A stretch of DNA of 64,000 bases from Paenibacillus sp. FSL R5-0341 (GTDB taxonomy: Bacteria > Bacillota > Bacilli > Paenibacillales > Paenibacillaceae): positions 3,596,001 to 3,660,000 of the forward strand of contig NZ_CP150241.1 in the NCBI RefSeq assembly GCF_037975235.1. The letters run 5' to 3'. Within the stretch, counting starts at the first letter, position 1; each line of letters starts with the position of its first letter. Below the pieces are notes generated by a model. The model made no database searches. It was not told the DNA's origin and was given only the letters and a program-made list of their open reading frames with translations. The position numbers were made by a program, and so were the translations under genes. This document shows positions 8,836 to 16,826 of the stretch, piece by piece.

Positions 8836-9606
8836 CTATCTTGTTCGATTATGTTTAACAATTTGAAGCATGGTGTGAGCGTTCCGTTGAAATTCATATG
8901 CTGTTGGTTCTTCGGATACGGTGCACCCACGCTCTTCGAGTATTAATTTTAACGCATCCATATGCTTGTAACGTTCGCCAGACATATCCACTGTCGGAAA
9001 AATACGAACCTCTCGTTTGGTCACACGCAGCAGCTCCATTACGGTTGCAACATGAAAATCAATATCCAATCGATCCGCATACGTAAACAGGAAATGGGCG
9101 GATAACGTCAGATCGAATTGTTCATCGTCAAAAGGTAGATCCGGGAGCACAGACGCCACATAACGGTCAGGAAACATTCTCATATCTGCGATGCAATCTG
9201 TGATAGCACGAGTTCGTTCTTCCTTTAACCCCTGGATTGATCCAAATTGTTCCCACACATATATGCCCTGCACCGGTTCCATCTTTTTCATCGTATGCTC
9301 AATGTCCTGAAATCCCTTTACTTCAAGCTCGTCGATCTCGTATTCGTAGGCCATATCCACGGCCATGGGGTCTGCACCCAATTTGCGCGCTTGGCTACTA
9401 AACGAACAGGCACCGCCTGGACAATCCAGAATAGACTTGCCATTAATCTCGTCCACCGTTAAGTTGAACATCTTCATATATTCCTCGAAGGTTCTTCCTA
9501 TGAAAACGATCTGTTTCAGTTCCAAGCCTCCAGACTCATTGGACTGCTGATCTTCTCTGCTGTTTTTCTGCACTTCTGTACTGTTGCTCTGCTCATCTCT
9601 GCTCAT
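8836..9606 (-). CDS. class I SAM-dependent methyltransferase-like protein
   Basis: This 256-residue protein starts with a low-complexity Ser/Glu/Asn-rich tail of about 28 residues. A methyltransferase-like core follows: the SAM-binding loop is ILDCPGGACSFS near residue 59, and a strand with acidic residue (MAVDMAYE) lies near 82. DEQFDLTLSAHFLFTY near 160 resembles motif IV. The acceptor is unknown. The start at 9606 has only a weak ribosome binding site, and a later start would trim the tail. It sits between the Gfo/Idh/MocA gene and the epimerase with short gaps, so the three are probably one transcript. Confidence 0.72.
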   Translation of the reverse strand: MSRDEQSNSTEVQKNSREDQQSNESGGLELKQIVFIGRTFEEYMKMFNLTVDEINGKSILDCPGGACSFSSQARKLGADPMAVDMAYEYEIDELEVKGFQDIEHTMKKMEPVQGIYVWEQFGSIQGLKEERTRAITDCIADMRMFPDRYVASVLPDLPFDDEQFDLTLSAHFLFTYADRLDIDFHVATVMELLRVTKREVRIFPTVDMSGERYKHMDALKLILEERGCTVSEEPTAYEFQRNAHTMLQIVKHNRTR

Positions 9607-9636
9607 CTCGTCTCAGCTACCTTTCCTGTTATTGAA

Positions 9637-10617
9637 TCAATCGTTAGGGAATACAAGCCCAATCTGCTTACGAATCTGATCCATAACCTGCATCGTTACA
9701 TAGGAGCGTTCATACGTGTTCATGTCCGATTCCTTTTGGCCCTGCTGAACCAGATGCACGAACTCCTCCACTTCATAATACATCGCCGGATGGGTTTGTT
9801 CGACTGTGAGCTGCTCCACCGTACCGTCATTGTATCGTATCTCTGCATGTTCCGGTGAGCCAATCTTGTCAATGATGATGCTGCCCAATTCCCCCATGAT
9901 TTCGCTTGGTAGATGAGAGTTGGAGATTTTGGAATATGTAACGACCGCATCCATCCCGTCATAATCCAGCAGCACGCTACCATGTCCATCCACGCCAGAT
10001 TCAAGCATCATCGCTTGGGACTGAACCCGGTTAGGTGCACCGAACAATGTAATCAATGGGTAGAGACAATACACACCGAGATCCATTAACGCCCCATTAG
10101 CGAGTTCAGGCTTGAATGCGTTCAGGACAATTCCCTCTTTGTACTTGTCGTAACGTGAAGAATACTGAGAGTATCCTGCTACGTATTTGCGGACAGGACC
10201 GATTTTATGCAGGCTCTTCTGCACCATTTTGAACTGGGGAACGAGGGTCGATTTCATCGCTTCCATGAGTAGAACCTCGTGTTCTCGTGCTGTATCGATC
10301 ATACTTCGAACTTCGGCGCTATTTGCAGCCAAAGGCTTCTCGCACAATACATGTTTGCCGTTTCTGAGAAAAAGCTCAGCCTGCTCCGCATGAACCGTAT
10401 TCGGTGTTGCAATGTAGACTGCATCGATCACATCACTTGCCGCCAACTCTTCCAGATCGGTGAAGCGGTGTTCAACATCATATTTATCTGCAAATGCGTT
10501 AGCCTTATCTTCAGTTCTTGAATACACGGCGGTCAATTCGAATCCTTCAACCTGTGCTGCGGCTTCCAGAAGCCTTTCCGTAATCCAGTTGGTACCCACT
10601 ACGCCAAAACGAACCAT
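9637..10617 (-). CDS. Gfo/Idh/MocA family oxidoreductase
   Basis: The 326-residue product begins with a Rossmann fold (RFGVVGTNWITERLL, residues 3-17) and has the family's EKP motif (CEKPLAA near residue 92), whose lysine takes part in catalysis. The C-terminal half is the usual alpha/beta dehydrogenase domain. Such enzymes oxidise or reduce sugars, inositols or related polyols with NAD(P). It is the first gene of the dehydrogenase-methyltransferase-epimerase unit and is divergent from adaA. The substrate is not known. Confidence 0.87.
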   Translation of the reverse strand: MVRFGVVGTNWITERLLEAAAQVEGFELTAVYSRTEDKANAFADKYDVEHRFTDLEELAASDVIDAVYIATPNTVHAEQAELFLRNGKHVLCEKPLAANSAEVRSMIDTAREHEVLLMEAMKSTLVPQFKMVQKSLHKIGPVRKYVAGYSQYSSRYDKYKEGIVLNAFKPELANGALMDLGVYCLYPLITLFGAPNRVQSQAMMLESGVDGHGSVLLDYDGMDAVVTYSKISNSHLPSEIMGELGSIIIDKIGSPEHAEIRYNDGTVEQLTVEQTHPAMYYEVEEFVHLVQQGQKESDMNTYERSYVTMQVMDQIRKQIGLVFPND

Positions 10618-10760
10618 GCCTATCTACCTCTTTCATCTATAAATTTCATTTGAGTTCTAAACCTGTATACCATCCTGTATATTGTAGCTCATATTTCGTT
10701 CAGATTGAAGGAAGGAGCCATATCCCCAAATATTGATATCTTGCTTTTTAAGTTGAAACT

Positions 10761-10790
10761 TCGTCATTCTCTTGGAATCAGCGGTATAAT
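10761..10790 (+). promoter_or_regulatory. promoter of adaA
   Basis: A perfect TATAAT (10785-10790) lies 18 bp after a weak -35 box TCGTCA (10761-10766). The predicted transcription start is near 10797, close to the GTG at 10810. This rules out the in-frame ATG at 10705 as the start. A weak -35 would fit activation by methylated Ada protein. Confidence 0.6.
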
Positions 10791-10809
10791 TAGAGATGAG
10801 GTGATCACC

Positions 10810-11394
10810 GTGGAAAGTCGAGATCAAGATCGCATACAACCCGAATCTATAGAGCAAAAATACTGGCATGCCATCATCCACAACGATAATTCTTATGATG
10901 GAACGTTCTTTTACGGCGTGCAGACAACAGGTATTTTCTGCCGACCTTCCTGTAAATCGAGAGCACCCAAAGCTGAAAATGTTCTGATATTTCATTATGT
11001 TGAAGAAGCATTAGCACGAAAATTCAGACCCTGCAAACGTTGCAAGCCAACAGGTGAGCGGGTACCTGATCAGGAGTGGATATATGGGATCACCGATTAC
11101 ATTGAACATCATTATGCCGAGCCTCTAACCCTAGATGTTCTTGCCACCGTAAGTCATGGTAGTCCTTATCATCTGCATCGTGTGTTTAAGCGGATTACTG
11201 GCCGCACACCCGTTCAATATATTCAGGAAAAACGAATTACCGAAGCACGAAAGTTGCTTGAACATACCAGACTTAACGTCACAGATATTGCACGCCATGT
11301 CGGTATACCCAACTCAGCTTATTTCATTACTGTATTTCGCAAACACACAGGTCTCACACCTGCACACTACCGCGAAAGGCATGACAACTCATGA
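10810..11394 (+). CDS. adaA: AdaA-type methylphosphotriester acceptor and transcriptional activator
   Basis: From the GTG at 10810 (GAGGTGAT ribosome binding site) the protein has 194 residues. The N-terminal zinc domain carries four cysteines, Cys44 and Cys48 in GIFCRPSC and Cys75 and Cys78 in RPCKRC, the Ada pattern in which the first cysteine accepts a methyl group from DNA phosphotriesters. Residues 100-190 form an AraC-type domain with two helix-turn-helices. There is no C-terminal O6-methylguanine methyltransferase domain, as in the Bacillus adaA/adaB split system. The stop overlaps the start of the next gene by 4 bp (ATGA), so a radical SAM protein takes the place usually held by adaB or an alkylated-base glycosylase. 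Confidence 0.88.
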   Translation: MESRDQDRIQPESIEQKYWHAIIHNDNSYDGTFFYGVQTTGIFCRPSCKSRAPKAENVLIFHYVEEALARKFRPCKRCKPTGERVPDQEWIYGITDYIEHHYAEPLTLDVLATVSHGSPYHLHRVFKRITGRTPVQYIQEKRITEARKLLEHTRLNVTDIARHVGIPNSAYFITVFRKHTGLTPAHYRERHDNS

Positions 11395-12209
11395 AGACCA
11401 ACCTTACTTACAAAGTACCCAAAACGTTACTCAACAAGGGGACAGGGTTCCTTAATGGATATACACATACGCTGAATCCTTACACAGGCTGCGCCTTCGG
11501 TTGTTCCTATTGTTATGTCAGACAGATGCCTGTCTCCTTATTTCGCAAAGAGGATTGGGGAAGCTGGGTCGATGTGAAACAGGAGGCTTCTCGAGTGTTC
11601 GCCAAAGAATTGCAACGTGCCCTGACGAAAGGCAAAGTCACCATATTCATGTCATCCAGTACTGACCCGTATCAACCCGCCGAGTACAAAGAGCGTATCA
11701 CGCGTTCATTGCTTGAAACGATGATACAGTATCCGCCGGATTTCGTATTAGTTCAGACTCGCAGTCCACTGGTTACAAGGGATATAGATTTGCTACAGCA
11801 GTTAGGTGACCGGGTTCGGGTCAGCATGACCGTGGAGACGGATCTGGACGATATGCGCAAGCATTTCAGTCCTTCTGCTCCCCCGATTGCCGGCCGATTA
11901 CGTGCACTGGAACAGTTGCGGGATGCCGGAATACCCACACAGGTTGCGATTGCTCCCGTATTACCCAGCAGTGAACAGTTTGCATCCATCTTGAGACCTC
12001 TAGTTCAGCGTGTGTGCATTGACGATTATTTCATGGGCGATGGCAGTGAGGGCAAGCGCACCCGTCGACTCGGCATGGAGTCACTCTATCAGCAAGTGAG
12101 GATGGAACATTGGTATCATCCTGATGCGTATAAAGCTGTTGTTCAGCGGATGAAAGACTATTTTGCCGAGGATGAGATCTGGATCAGTCAGGCGGGATTT
12201 GAGCCCTAA
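11391..12209 (+). CDS. SPL-type radical SAM protein, coupled to adaA
   Basis: This 272-residue protein has the radical SAM iron-sulfur triad C-x3-C-x2-C (Cys34, Cys38, Cys41 in GCAFGCSYCY) and the TDPYQPAEY stretch near residue 92 common in the spore-photoproduct-lyase-related COG1533 group. The group uses a 4Fe-4S cluster to make a 5'-deoxyadenosyl radical. True SplB has a conserved C-terminal cysteine, and this protein has none after its cluster motif except Cys in QRVCIDD. Its reaction is therefore uncertain. The 4-bp overlap with adaA implies translational coupling and induction by DNA methylation damage. A repair role is an inference from the pairing. Confidence 0.82.
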   Translation: MKTNLTYKVPKTLLNKGTGFLNGYTHTLNPYTGCAFGCSYCYVRQMPVSLFRKEDWGSWVDVKQEASRVFAKELQRALTKGKVTIFMSSSTDPYQPAEYKERITRSLLETMIQYPPDFVLVQTRSPLVTRDIDLLQQLGDRVRVSMTVETDLDDMRKHFSPSAPPIAGRLRALEQLRDAGIPTQVAIAPVLPSSEQFASILRPLVQRVCIDDYFMGDGSEGKRTRRLGMESLYQQVRMEHWYHPDAYKAVVQRMKDYFAEDEIWISQAGFEP

Positions 12210-12235
12210 ATCGCTATATAAGTTGAACTGAAGAA

Positions 12236-12287
12236 TATTTACACTGGTCACTCCGATGACAGAACAACCTTCCGATCGCTGTTATTC
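12236..12287 (+). repeat. dispersed intergenic repeat, copy 1
   Basis: About 50 bp here match the block at 30291-30340 with only a few differences; shared cores are ACTCCGATGACAG and AACCTTCCGATC. The copy lies just after the radical SAM gene. A flanking AAGTTGAAC stretch appears inverted in the other copy. Confidence 0.6.
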
Positions 12288-12310
12288 CCAGATTTTCTGA
12301 TTTAATAAAA

Positions 12311-12348
12311 AACAGCCCCTTTCCTGGTTTGAAGGAAAAGGGGCTGTT
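12311..12348 (-). terminator. terminator after the Gfo/Idh/MocA-ThuA operon
   Basis: A 12-bp stem, AACAGCCCCTTT with AAAGGGGCTGTT, extended by CC/GG, is followed on the minus strand by a run of six T. It lies 29 bp beyond the last gene of the operon. Confidence 0.85.
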
Positions 12349-12376
12349 CGTCATGATATAAGCAATAATGGCTGTC

Positions 12377-13483
12377 TTATTTATCCAATGTATACAATGG
12401 CAGATCCACTGGCAATGCAGCTGGGCGCTGACACGAGCTTTTCATTTGGTAGAATGCCTGCTCATCTGATGAATCGTGGAATGCCCACATGGCCTCAAGA
12501 ACGTGGTATGCCAGCTCCCCACTTGCCCGGTGTGCACGTCCGCTATGGGCTGCATAGGCCATATCTGCCACACCGATGCCGCGTGTATTTTCCTGATACC
12601 CTGGGAGAAGTGGAACTTCCGTCCATTCCTGTTCACCCAGCAAGCGGTAACGAACTGGACCGCCGAAGGTGTTGGGATCAGGTACTTGCAATGTACCGTG
12701 CGTGCCATATATCTCAATTGGTGGCAGGGCACTTCCGCCAAATACATCAAAGCTCGTAATCAGCGTGCCAATGGCTCCTTGTTCAAACTGTAACAGACCG
12801 GTAACGTGAGTTGGAATTTCAACGGGAACCGTCTGGCCTCTCTTTTTCTCACTCGTAATCGTCCGTTCTTCCATGGCTTTACCTGTCATACCCGCAATTG
12901 ACTTGATCGGTCCCATTAGTTGAACCAATGCGGTGAGATAGTACGGACCCATGTCAAACATTGGCCCACCGCCTGACGCGTAATAAAACTCCGGATCTGG
13001 GTGCCAGTGCTCATGTCCACGGCTCATCATAAATGCAGTCGCCGCTACCGGCTTGCCGATTACTCCTTCCTCCACTAATTGAAGTGAAGTCTGGATACCC
13101 GAGCCAAAGAATGTCTCAGGCGCACAACCCACGAGCAATCCTTTACGCTTCGCTGTTTCGAGTACGGCCTGCCCTTCTTCACGGGTAACAGCAAGCGGTT
13201 TTTCCACATACACATGTTTTCCAGATTCAAGCGCACGCAAGCATACATCCGCATGAACGGAAGGAATCGTCAAGTTGATGATCAGCTCAATCTCGGGATC
13301 AGCCAAGAGTTCGTCGACGCTGTATACGTTAGGCACGTTATAGGCAGCAGCCTGCTCTTCGGCACGTTTCCGGTCAAGATCCGCAACAGCAACAAGTTCC
13401 AGCACCTCGAACCGGTGACAGTTTTCCATATAAATACCGCTGATTTTACCGCAGCCAATAATGCCTACTTTCATTGTTTTCAT
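12377..13483 (-). CDS. Gfo/Idh/MocA family oxidoreductase (operon gene 3)
   Basis: The 368-residue product has an N-terminal Rossmann motif (VGIIGCGKISGIY) and the EKP signature (VEKPLAV near residue 97). A GGGPMFDMGPYYLTAL stretch near 190 is typical of the substrate domain. The start is the ATG at 13483 with an AGGGAG site upstream; the frame is open for 28 more codons without one. It lies 96 bp after a ThuA-like gene. In rhizobia ThuA and ThuB (a Gfo/Idh/MocA protein) act together in 3-keto-disaccharide catabolism, so a related sugar-oxidation role is plausible, but the sugar is not determined. Confidence 0.87.
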   Translation of the reverse strand: MKTMKVGIIGCGKISGIYMENCHRFEVLELVAVADLDRKRAEEQAAAYNVPNVYSVDELLADPEIELIINLTIPSVHADVCLRALESGKHVYVEKPLAVTREEGQAVLETAKRKGLLVGCAPETFFGSGIQTSLQLVEEGVIGKPVAATAFMMSRGHEHWHPDPEFYYASGGGPMFDMGPYYLTALVQLMGPIKSIAGMTGKAMEERTITSEKKRGQTVPVEIPTHVTGLLQFEQGAIGTLITSFDVFGGSALPPIEIYGTHGTLQVPDPNTFGGPVRYRLLGEQEWTEVPLLPGYQENTRGIGVADMAYAAHSGRAHRASGELAYHVLEAMWAFHDSSDEQAFYQMKSSCQRPAALPVDLPLYTLDK

Positions 13484-13579
13484 GCCTGGGGCTCCCTTCG
13501 CCGTGGAACAGAAATGGTTTATCCATTGAGGATGAATTGTTGAGACCGACTTTACATGTGCAATCAAACTACAATCTCA

Positions 13580-14305
13580 TTAGTTCTGGTTGTCCGCCAT
13601 ACCTGTGTATACTTCATTCACTGCATCTGTTCGGCTCTTCGCAAGCTCCTTGCCTGCTGCCGTCCATTTGAAACCACTGCGCATCATTTCAGTCACGGGT
13701 TTCATGTCTACAATGTCTGCATGATGTCCCAATGAGTTGTAAAATACCCGTCCTGCGCCCCAGCGTTTCGTCCAAACAACCGGCATATCTACCGGTCCAT
13801 TTGCTGCATGCGGACCAGTCACCACTGGAAAACGAGTCGTTGCCAGCACTTCCACTGCCGGGTCTACGTGCAGGTAGTACTGTTCACTTTTCACCTGAAA
13901 ATCTTCAATATGATCCAATAACGGGCTAGAGCCGCGCTTCATGTTCACCATATACTCCACGCCATCGTTACCTGGATGGGCAACCCATTGTCCACCCGTC
14001 ATAAACTGCCAGTCCACGTTATTTCGGAAGGCATCACACATGCCGCCATGAAGACCAGCCAGGCCCACACCGCTCTGAACTGCCGCTGATACGTTATTGA
14101 CTAGCTCCTGCTCAATCTGCCCCATCGTCCACAATGGTACGATTAGATCCAGACCCAGTAGCTTCTCTGCATCCGCATAAGACTCCAACGTATTCGAGAC
14201 TTCAACCTCAAACTGCTCTTCCTTCAAAATGCGTTCAAAAATCGCTGCTACCTGCTCCGGTTCATGTCCGTCCCAGCCGCCCCATACGATCAGTGCTTTG
14301 CTCAT
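13580..14305 (-). CDS. ThuA domain-containing protein
   Basis: The whole 241-residue protein matches the ThuA (trehalose utilization) domain, a class I glutamine-amidotransferase-like fold. It shows GLAGLHGGMCDAFR near residue 82, GGQWVAHPG near 104 and the C-terminal RVFYNSLGHH motif. The family is linked to isomerisation or processing of 3-keto sugars. The gene sits between two Gfo/Idh/MocA dehydrogenases, under the LacI-type regulator at 15603-16652. The ATG has a weak AAGCGAG-like site. Confidence 0.87.
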   Translation of the reverse strand: MSKALIVWGGWDGHEPEQVAAIFERILKEEQFEVEVSNTLESYADAEKLLGLDLIVPLWTMGQIEQELVNNVSAAVQSGVGLAGLHGGMCDAFRNNVDWQFMTGGQWVAHPGNDGVEYMVNMKRGSSPLLDHIEDFQVKSEQYYLHVDPAVEVLATTRFPVVTGPHAANGPVDMPVVWTKRWGAGRVFYNSLGHHADIVDMKPVTEMMRSGFKWTAAGKELAKSRTDAVNEVYTGMADNQN

Positions 14306-14375
14306 CGTTTAATCACTCGCTTTCGGATAGTTTAGTTGTGTTCAACCCTGTTCCTGACTTCGCTGTCTTGCTTGT

Positions 14376-15548
14376 TCACATCTCTTCAAGCGGCACCCAG
14401 CGTCGTTCCGTCACAGAACGTTCTACGGCTTCCAGTACAGCCTGACAGGCAACCCCATCGTGGAAACTTGGTGATGGTTGTCGTCCTTCAGAGATCGCAG
14501 TCACCAGCTCCAGCATTTCATGGGTGAACGTGTGCTCGAATCCAATTGTATGTCCGGCAGGCCACCAAGCTTCGGCATATTTGTGTGCAGGATCGGTTGC
14601 CAATACACGGCGGAATCCCTGTACGTCCTCTTCATCCTTTGTAAAATACACTTCCAGTTCATTCATCCGTTCAAAATCAAATCGTACGCTACCGAGACTA
14701 CCGTTAATCTCAAACGAGTTCGTACTGCGATGCCCCGCCGCAAAGCGTGTAGCCTCGAAGCTACCCAGCGCACCTCCTGCGAACCGTGCAAGGAATAGCG
14801 TCGCATCATCGACGGTTACTTCCCCTTTGGGTGCATCCGCATTCGAACTGCCCTTTGCACTCAGCCCGGTCATCTCGGCTGCAAGCGGTCGCTCTTTGAT
14901 GAATGTTTCGCTCATACCGATGACTTCCTGAAACTCACCAACGAGGAAACGCGCCAAGTCGATTAAATGCGCACCCAGATCCCCGTGGGAACCGGAGCCA
15001 GCCACTTCTTTTTGCAAACGCCATACCAATGGGAACGAAGGGTCCATGATCCAGTCCTGAAGGAAAAACGCACGAAAATGATAGATCTTACCGAGTCGTC
15101 CGCTCTCCACTAGATCTTTGGCTAACTGTACTGCTGGTGAGAAACGATAGTTGAACCCCACCATATGGGCGACTCCAGCGTCCTCTGCTGCCTGAAGCAT
15201 CTCACGTGAATCCGCAAGCGACAGGGCCAGTGGTTTCTCACAAAAAAGATGTTTGCCCTGACGAGCCGCTTCCAACGCAATTTCCTTGTGGGCATCACTT
15301 GGCGCGTTAATATCAATCAGATCGATATCATCCCGCTTCACCAGTTCTCGCCAATCCGTTACACTCTCGGACCAGCCGAACTGATTCGCTGCCTCCTGCA
15401 CTCCCTGCTCGTTACGTCCACAGATCACGGACATCTCAGGCTTCAGCGGAGCAGACGGGAAAAACATCGGCAGACTGCGATAGGCGTTACTGTGGGCCTT
15501 CCCCATAAACTTGTATCCAACCATTCCGACACGAAGACGATTTGACAT
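14376..15548 (-). CDS. Gfo/Idh/MocA family oxidoreductase (operon gene 1 after lacI)
   Basis: The 390-residue product has a Rossmann N-terminus (RVGMVGYKFMGKAHSNAY) and the EKP motif (CEKPLALS near residue 98). HGDLGAHLIDLARF near 190 marks the substrate domain. The start is the second of two close ATGs, at 15548, which puts AGGAGG 8 nt upstream; the first would be only 2 nt from it. The KFMGKAHSNA signature is common in dehydrogenases acting on sugars next to ThuA genes. The substrate is unknown; the operon suggests a disaccharide or glycoside. Confidence 0.87.
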   Translation of the reverse strand: MSNRLRVGMVGYKFMGKAHSNAYRSLPMFFPSAPLKPEMSVICGRNEQGVQEAANQFGWSESVTDWRELVKRDDIDLIDINAPSDAHKEIALEAARQGKHLFCEKPLALSLADSREMLQAAEDAGVAHMVGFNYRFSPAVQLAKDLVESGRLGKIYHFRAFFLQDWIMDPSFPLVWRLQKEVAGSGSHGDLGAHLIDLARFLVGEFQEVIGMSETFIKERPLAAEMTGLSAKGSSNADAPKGEVTVDDATLFLARFAGGALGSFEATRFAAGHRSTNSFEINGSLGSVRFDFERMNELEVYFTKDEEDVQGFRRVLATDPAHKYAEAWWPAGHTIGFEHTFTHEMLELVTAISEGRQPSPSFHDGVACQAVLEAVERSVTERRWVPLEEM

Positions 15549-15602
15549 GATCATTTCCTCCTTTGGAATAATAAAAAGTCTTTCAATATATGCACCAATA
15601 AA

Positions 15603-16652
15603 CTATTGACGGATAGAAGAAGCACGGATAATCAGTTCGGTAGGCAACAAAGCTCTTGCTGATTCAGTTACGGATACAACCGGGTTATTTGCTTCAGGTG
15701 TTCCACCCACTGACCCACGCATTAGCTTCGATGCTGCAAGTTCACCCATTTCAAAAAATGGAACCCTGACGCTACTCAGCGGCGGAACCGCCATCTCGGC
15801 GGCATCGGAGTCGTCATACCCCACGAATGCCGGAAAATCCGCAGGCCCTATTCCCCGCTCACGCAAACCATGCATGACACCAATAGCCATCCGGTCATTG
15901 GCCGCAAATACAGCGTCAATCTCGTGGAGCCGATCTGCTATAATTGCCGCGGCTGCAATGCCGCTTCGTCTGCTGTAATTCCCCTCAAGCAATAGGCTCG
16001 GGTCCAGCTCCATACCCGCTTCTTGCAGGCCCAGACGGACACCTTCCATTCGCTCCTGGCTGTTGGAATAGCTATCCGGACCATTGAGAAAAGCGATTTT
16101 GCGATACCCCTGATCCGTAAGATGACGTATCGCAAGCCTGCTGCCTTCCACATGATCCGCGTCCACTTCCATGAACGATTGGCCCTCAAAATGTTGATTC
16201 ATGACACAGAATGGGTGTCCTTCCTGATGAAGCTGCTGCATGGCCGCCAGTTCTTCGTGATCATCTCTGGCACCAAGGATAATGCAAGCGTCCACTTTCT
16301 GACGCCGGAACAGATCCGTATAATTCATCACTTCACCCGGTGTCCGGAACATAACCAGCAGGTCCATGCCATTGTCTCTGGCTTTGCTTCCAATTCCACT
16401 CAGCATTTCCGAGAAAAAATAAGCCGAGAACAGATGCGCCTTCGGAACATAAGGTAACACCACGCCAAGGTTCCCGCTTTTACTTCTGGCAAAGCTGCGA
16501 GCAAGTGCGCTGGGCACATAGCCTAACTGTTCGGAAGCTTCAAGGACCTTGCGGCGTGTCTCTTCTTTAATAGGGCCTACCCCATTAAGCACCCGGGAGA
16601 CCGTCGCCTCGGAAACACCCGCAAGATCAGCCACTTCTTTACGAGATGCCAT
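15603..16652 (-). CDS. LacI-family transcriptional regulator of the ThuA operon
   Basis: From the ATG at 16652 (GGGGGTG site) the protein has 349 residues: LacI helix-turn-helix at residues 4-23 (EVADLAGVSEATVSRVL), hinge helix near 45-58, and a sugar-binding-protein-like sensor domain beyond residue 60. It is the first gene of a four-gene operon ending with the dehydrogenase at 12377. The perfect palindrome at 16711-16726 on its own promoter indicates autoregulation and control of the whole operon. The inducer is not known. Confidence 0.88.
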   Translation of the reverse strand: MASRKEVADLAGVSEATVSRVLNGVGPIKEETRRKVLEASEQLGYVPSALARSFARSKSGNLGVVLPYVPKAHLFSAYFFSEMLSGIGSKARDNGMDLLVMFRTPGEVMNYTDLFRRQKVDACIILGARDDHEELAAMQQLHQEGHPFCVMNQHFEGQSFMEVDADHVEGSRLAIRHLTDQGYRKIAFLNGPDSYSNSQERMEGVRLGLQEAGMELDPSLLLEGNYSRRSGIAAAAIIADRLHEIDAVFAANDRMAIGVMHGLRERGIGPADFPAFVGYDDSDAAEMAVPPLSSVRVPFFEMGELAASKLMRGSVGGTPEANNPVVSVTESARALLPTELIIRASSIRQ

Positions 16653-16710
16653 GAATTTCACCCCCTTATAGCTCATCAATAAATCAAATAGTAATTAAAA
16701 ATCAATATTT

Positions 16711-16726
16711 ATGTACGCGCGTACAT
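16711..16726. promoter_or_regulatory. LacI-family operator, perfect 16-bp palindrome
   Basis: ATGTACGCGCGTACAT reads identically on both strands and has the central CG expected for LacI-family binding. It overlaps the end of the -10 box and the transcription start of the operon promoter. Confidence 0.8.
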
Positions 16727-16753
16727 TTTCTCATGCCATGTAACCGTTGTCAA
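16725..16753 (-). promoter_or_regulatory. promoter of the LacI-Gfo-ThuA-Gfo operon
   Basis: On the minus strand TTGACA (16748-16753) is 17 bp from GAAAAT (16725-16730), with a TG one base before the -10 box. The operator begins within the -10 box. Confidence 0.68.
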
Positions 16754-16766
16754 TGCTTTTAACACA

Positions 16767-16807
16767 AAAAGGATGAGGAATGGATTGAACCCGTTCCCCA
16801 TCCTTTT
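16767..16807 (-). terminator. glpX terminator
   Basis: A 17-bp stem (AAAAGGATG core with G-T pairs and one mismatch) is followed by a T-run on the minus strand. It lies 20 bp after the glpX stop. Confidence 0.8.
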
Positions 16808-16826
16808 AACAACTACTTAAGACCAA

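Noticed and set aside
10705..10809. ATG start for adaA at 10705
   Set aside because: It lies upstream of the TATAAT promoter element; the GTG at 10810 has a good ribosome binding site and gives a normal Ada N-terminus.
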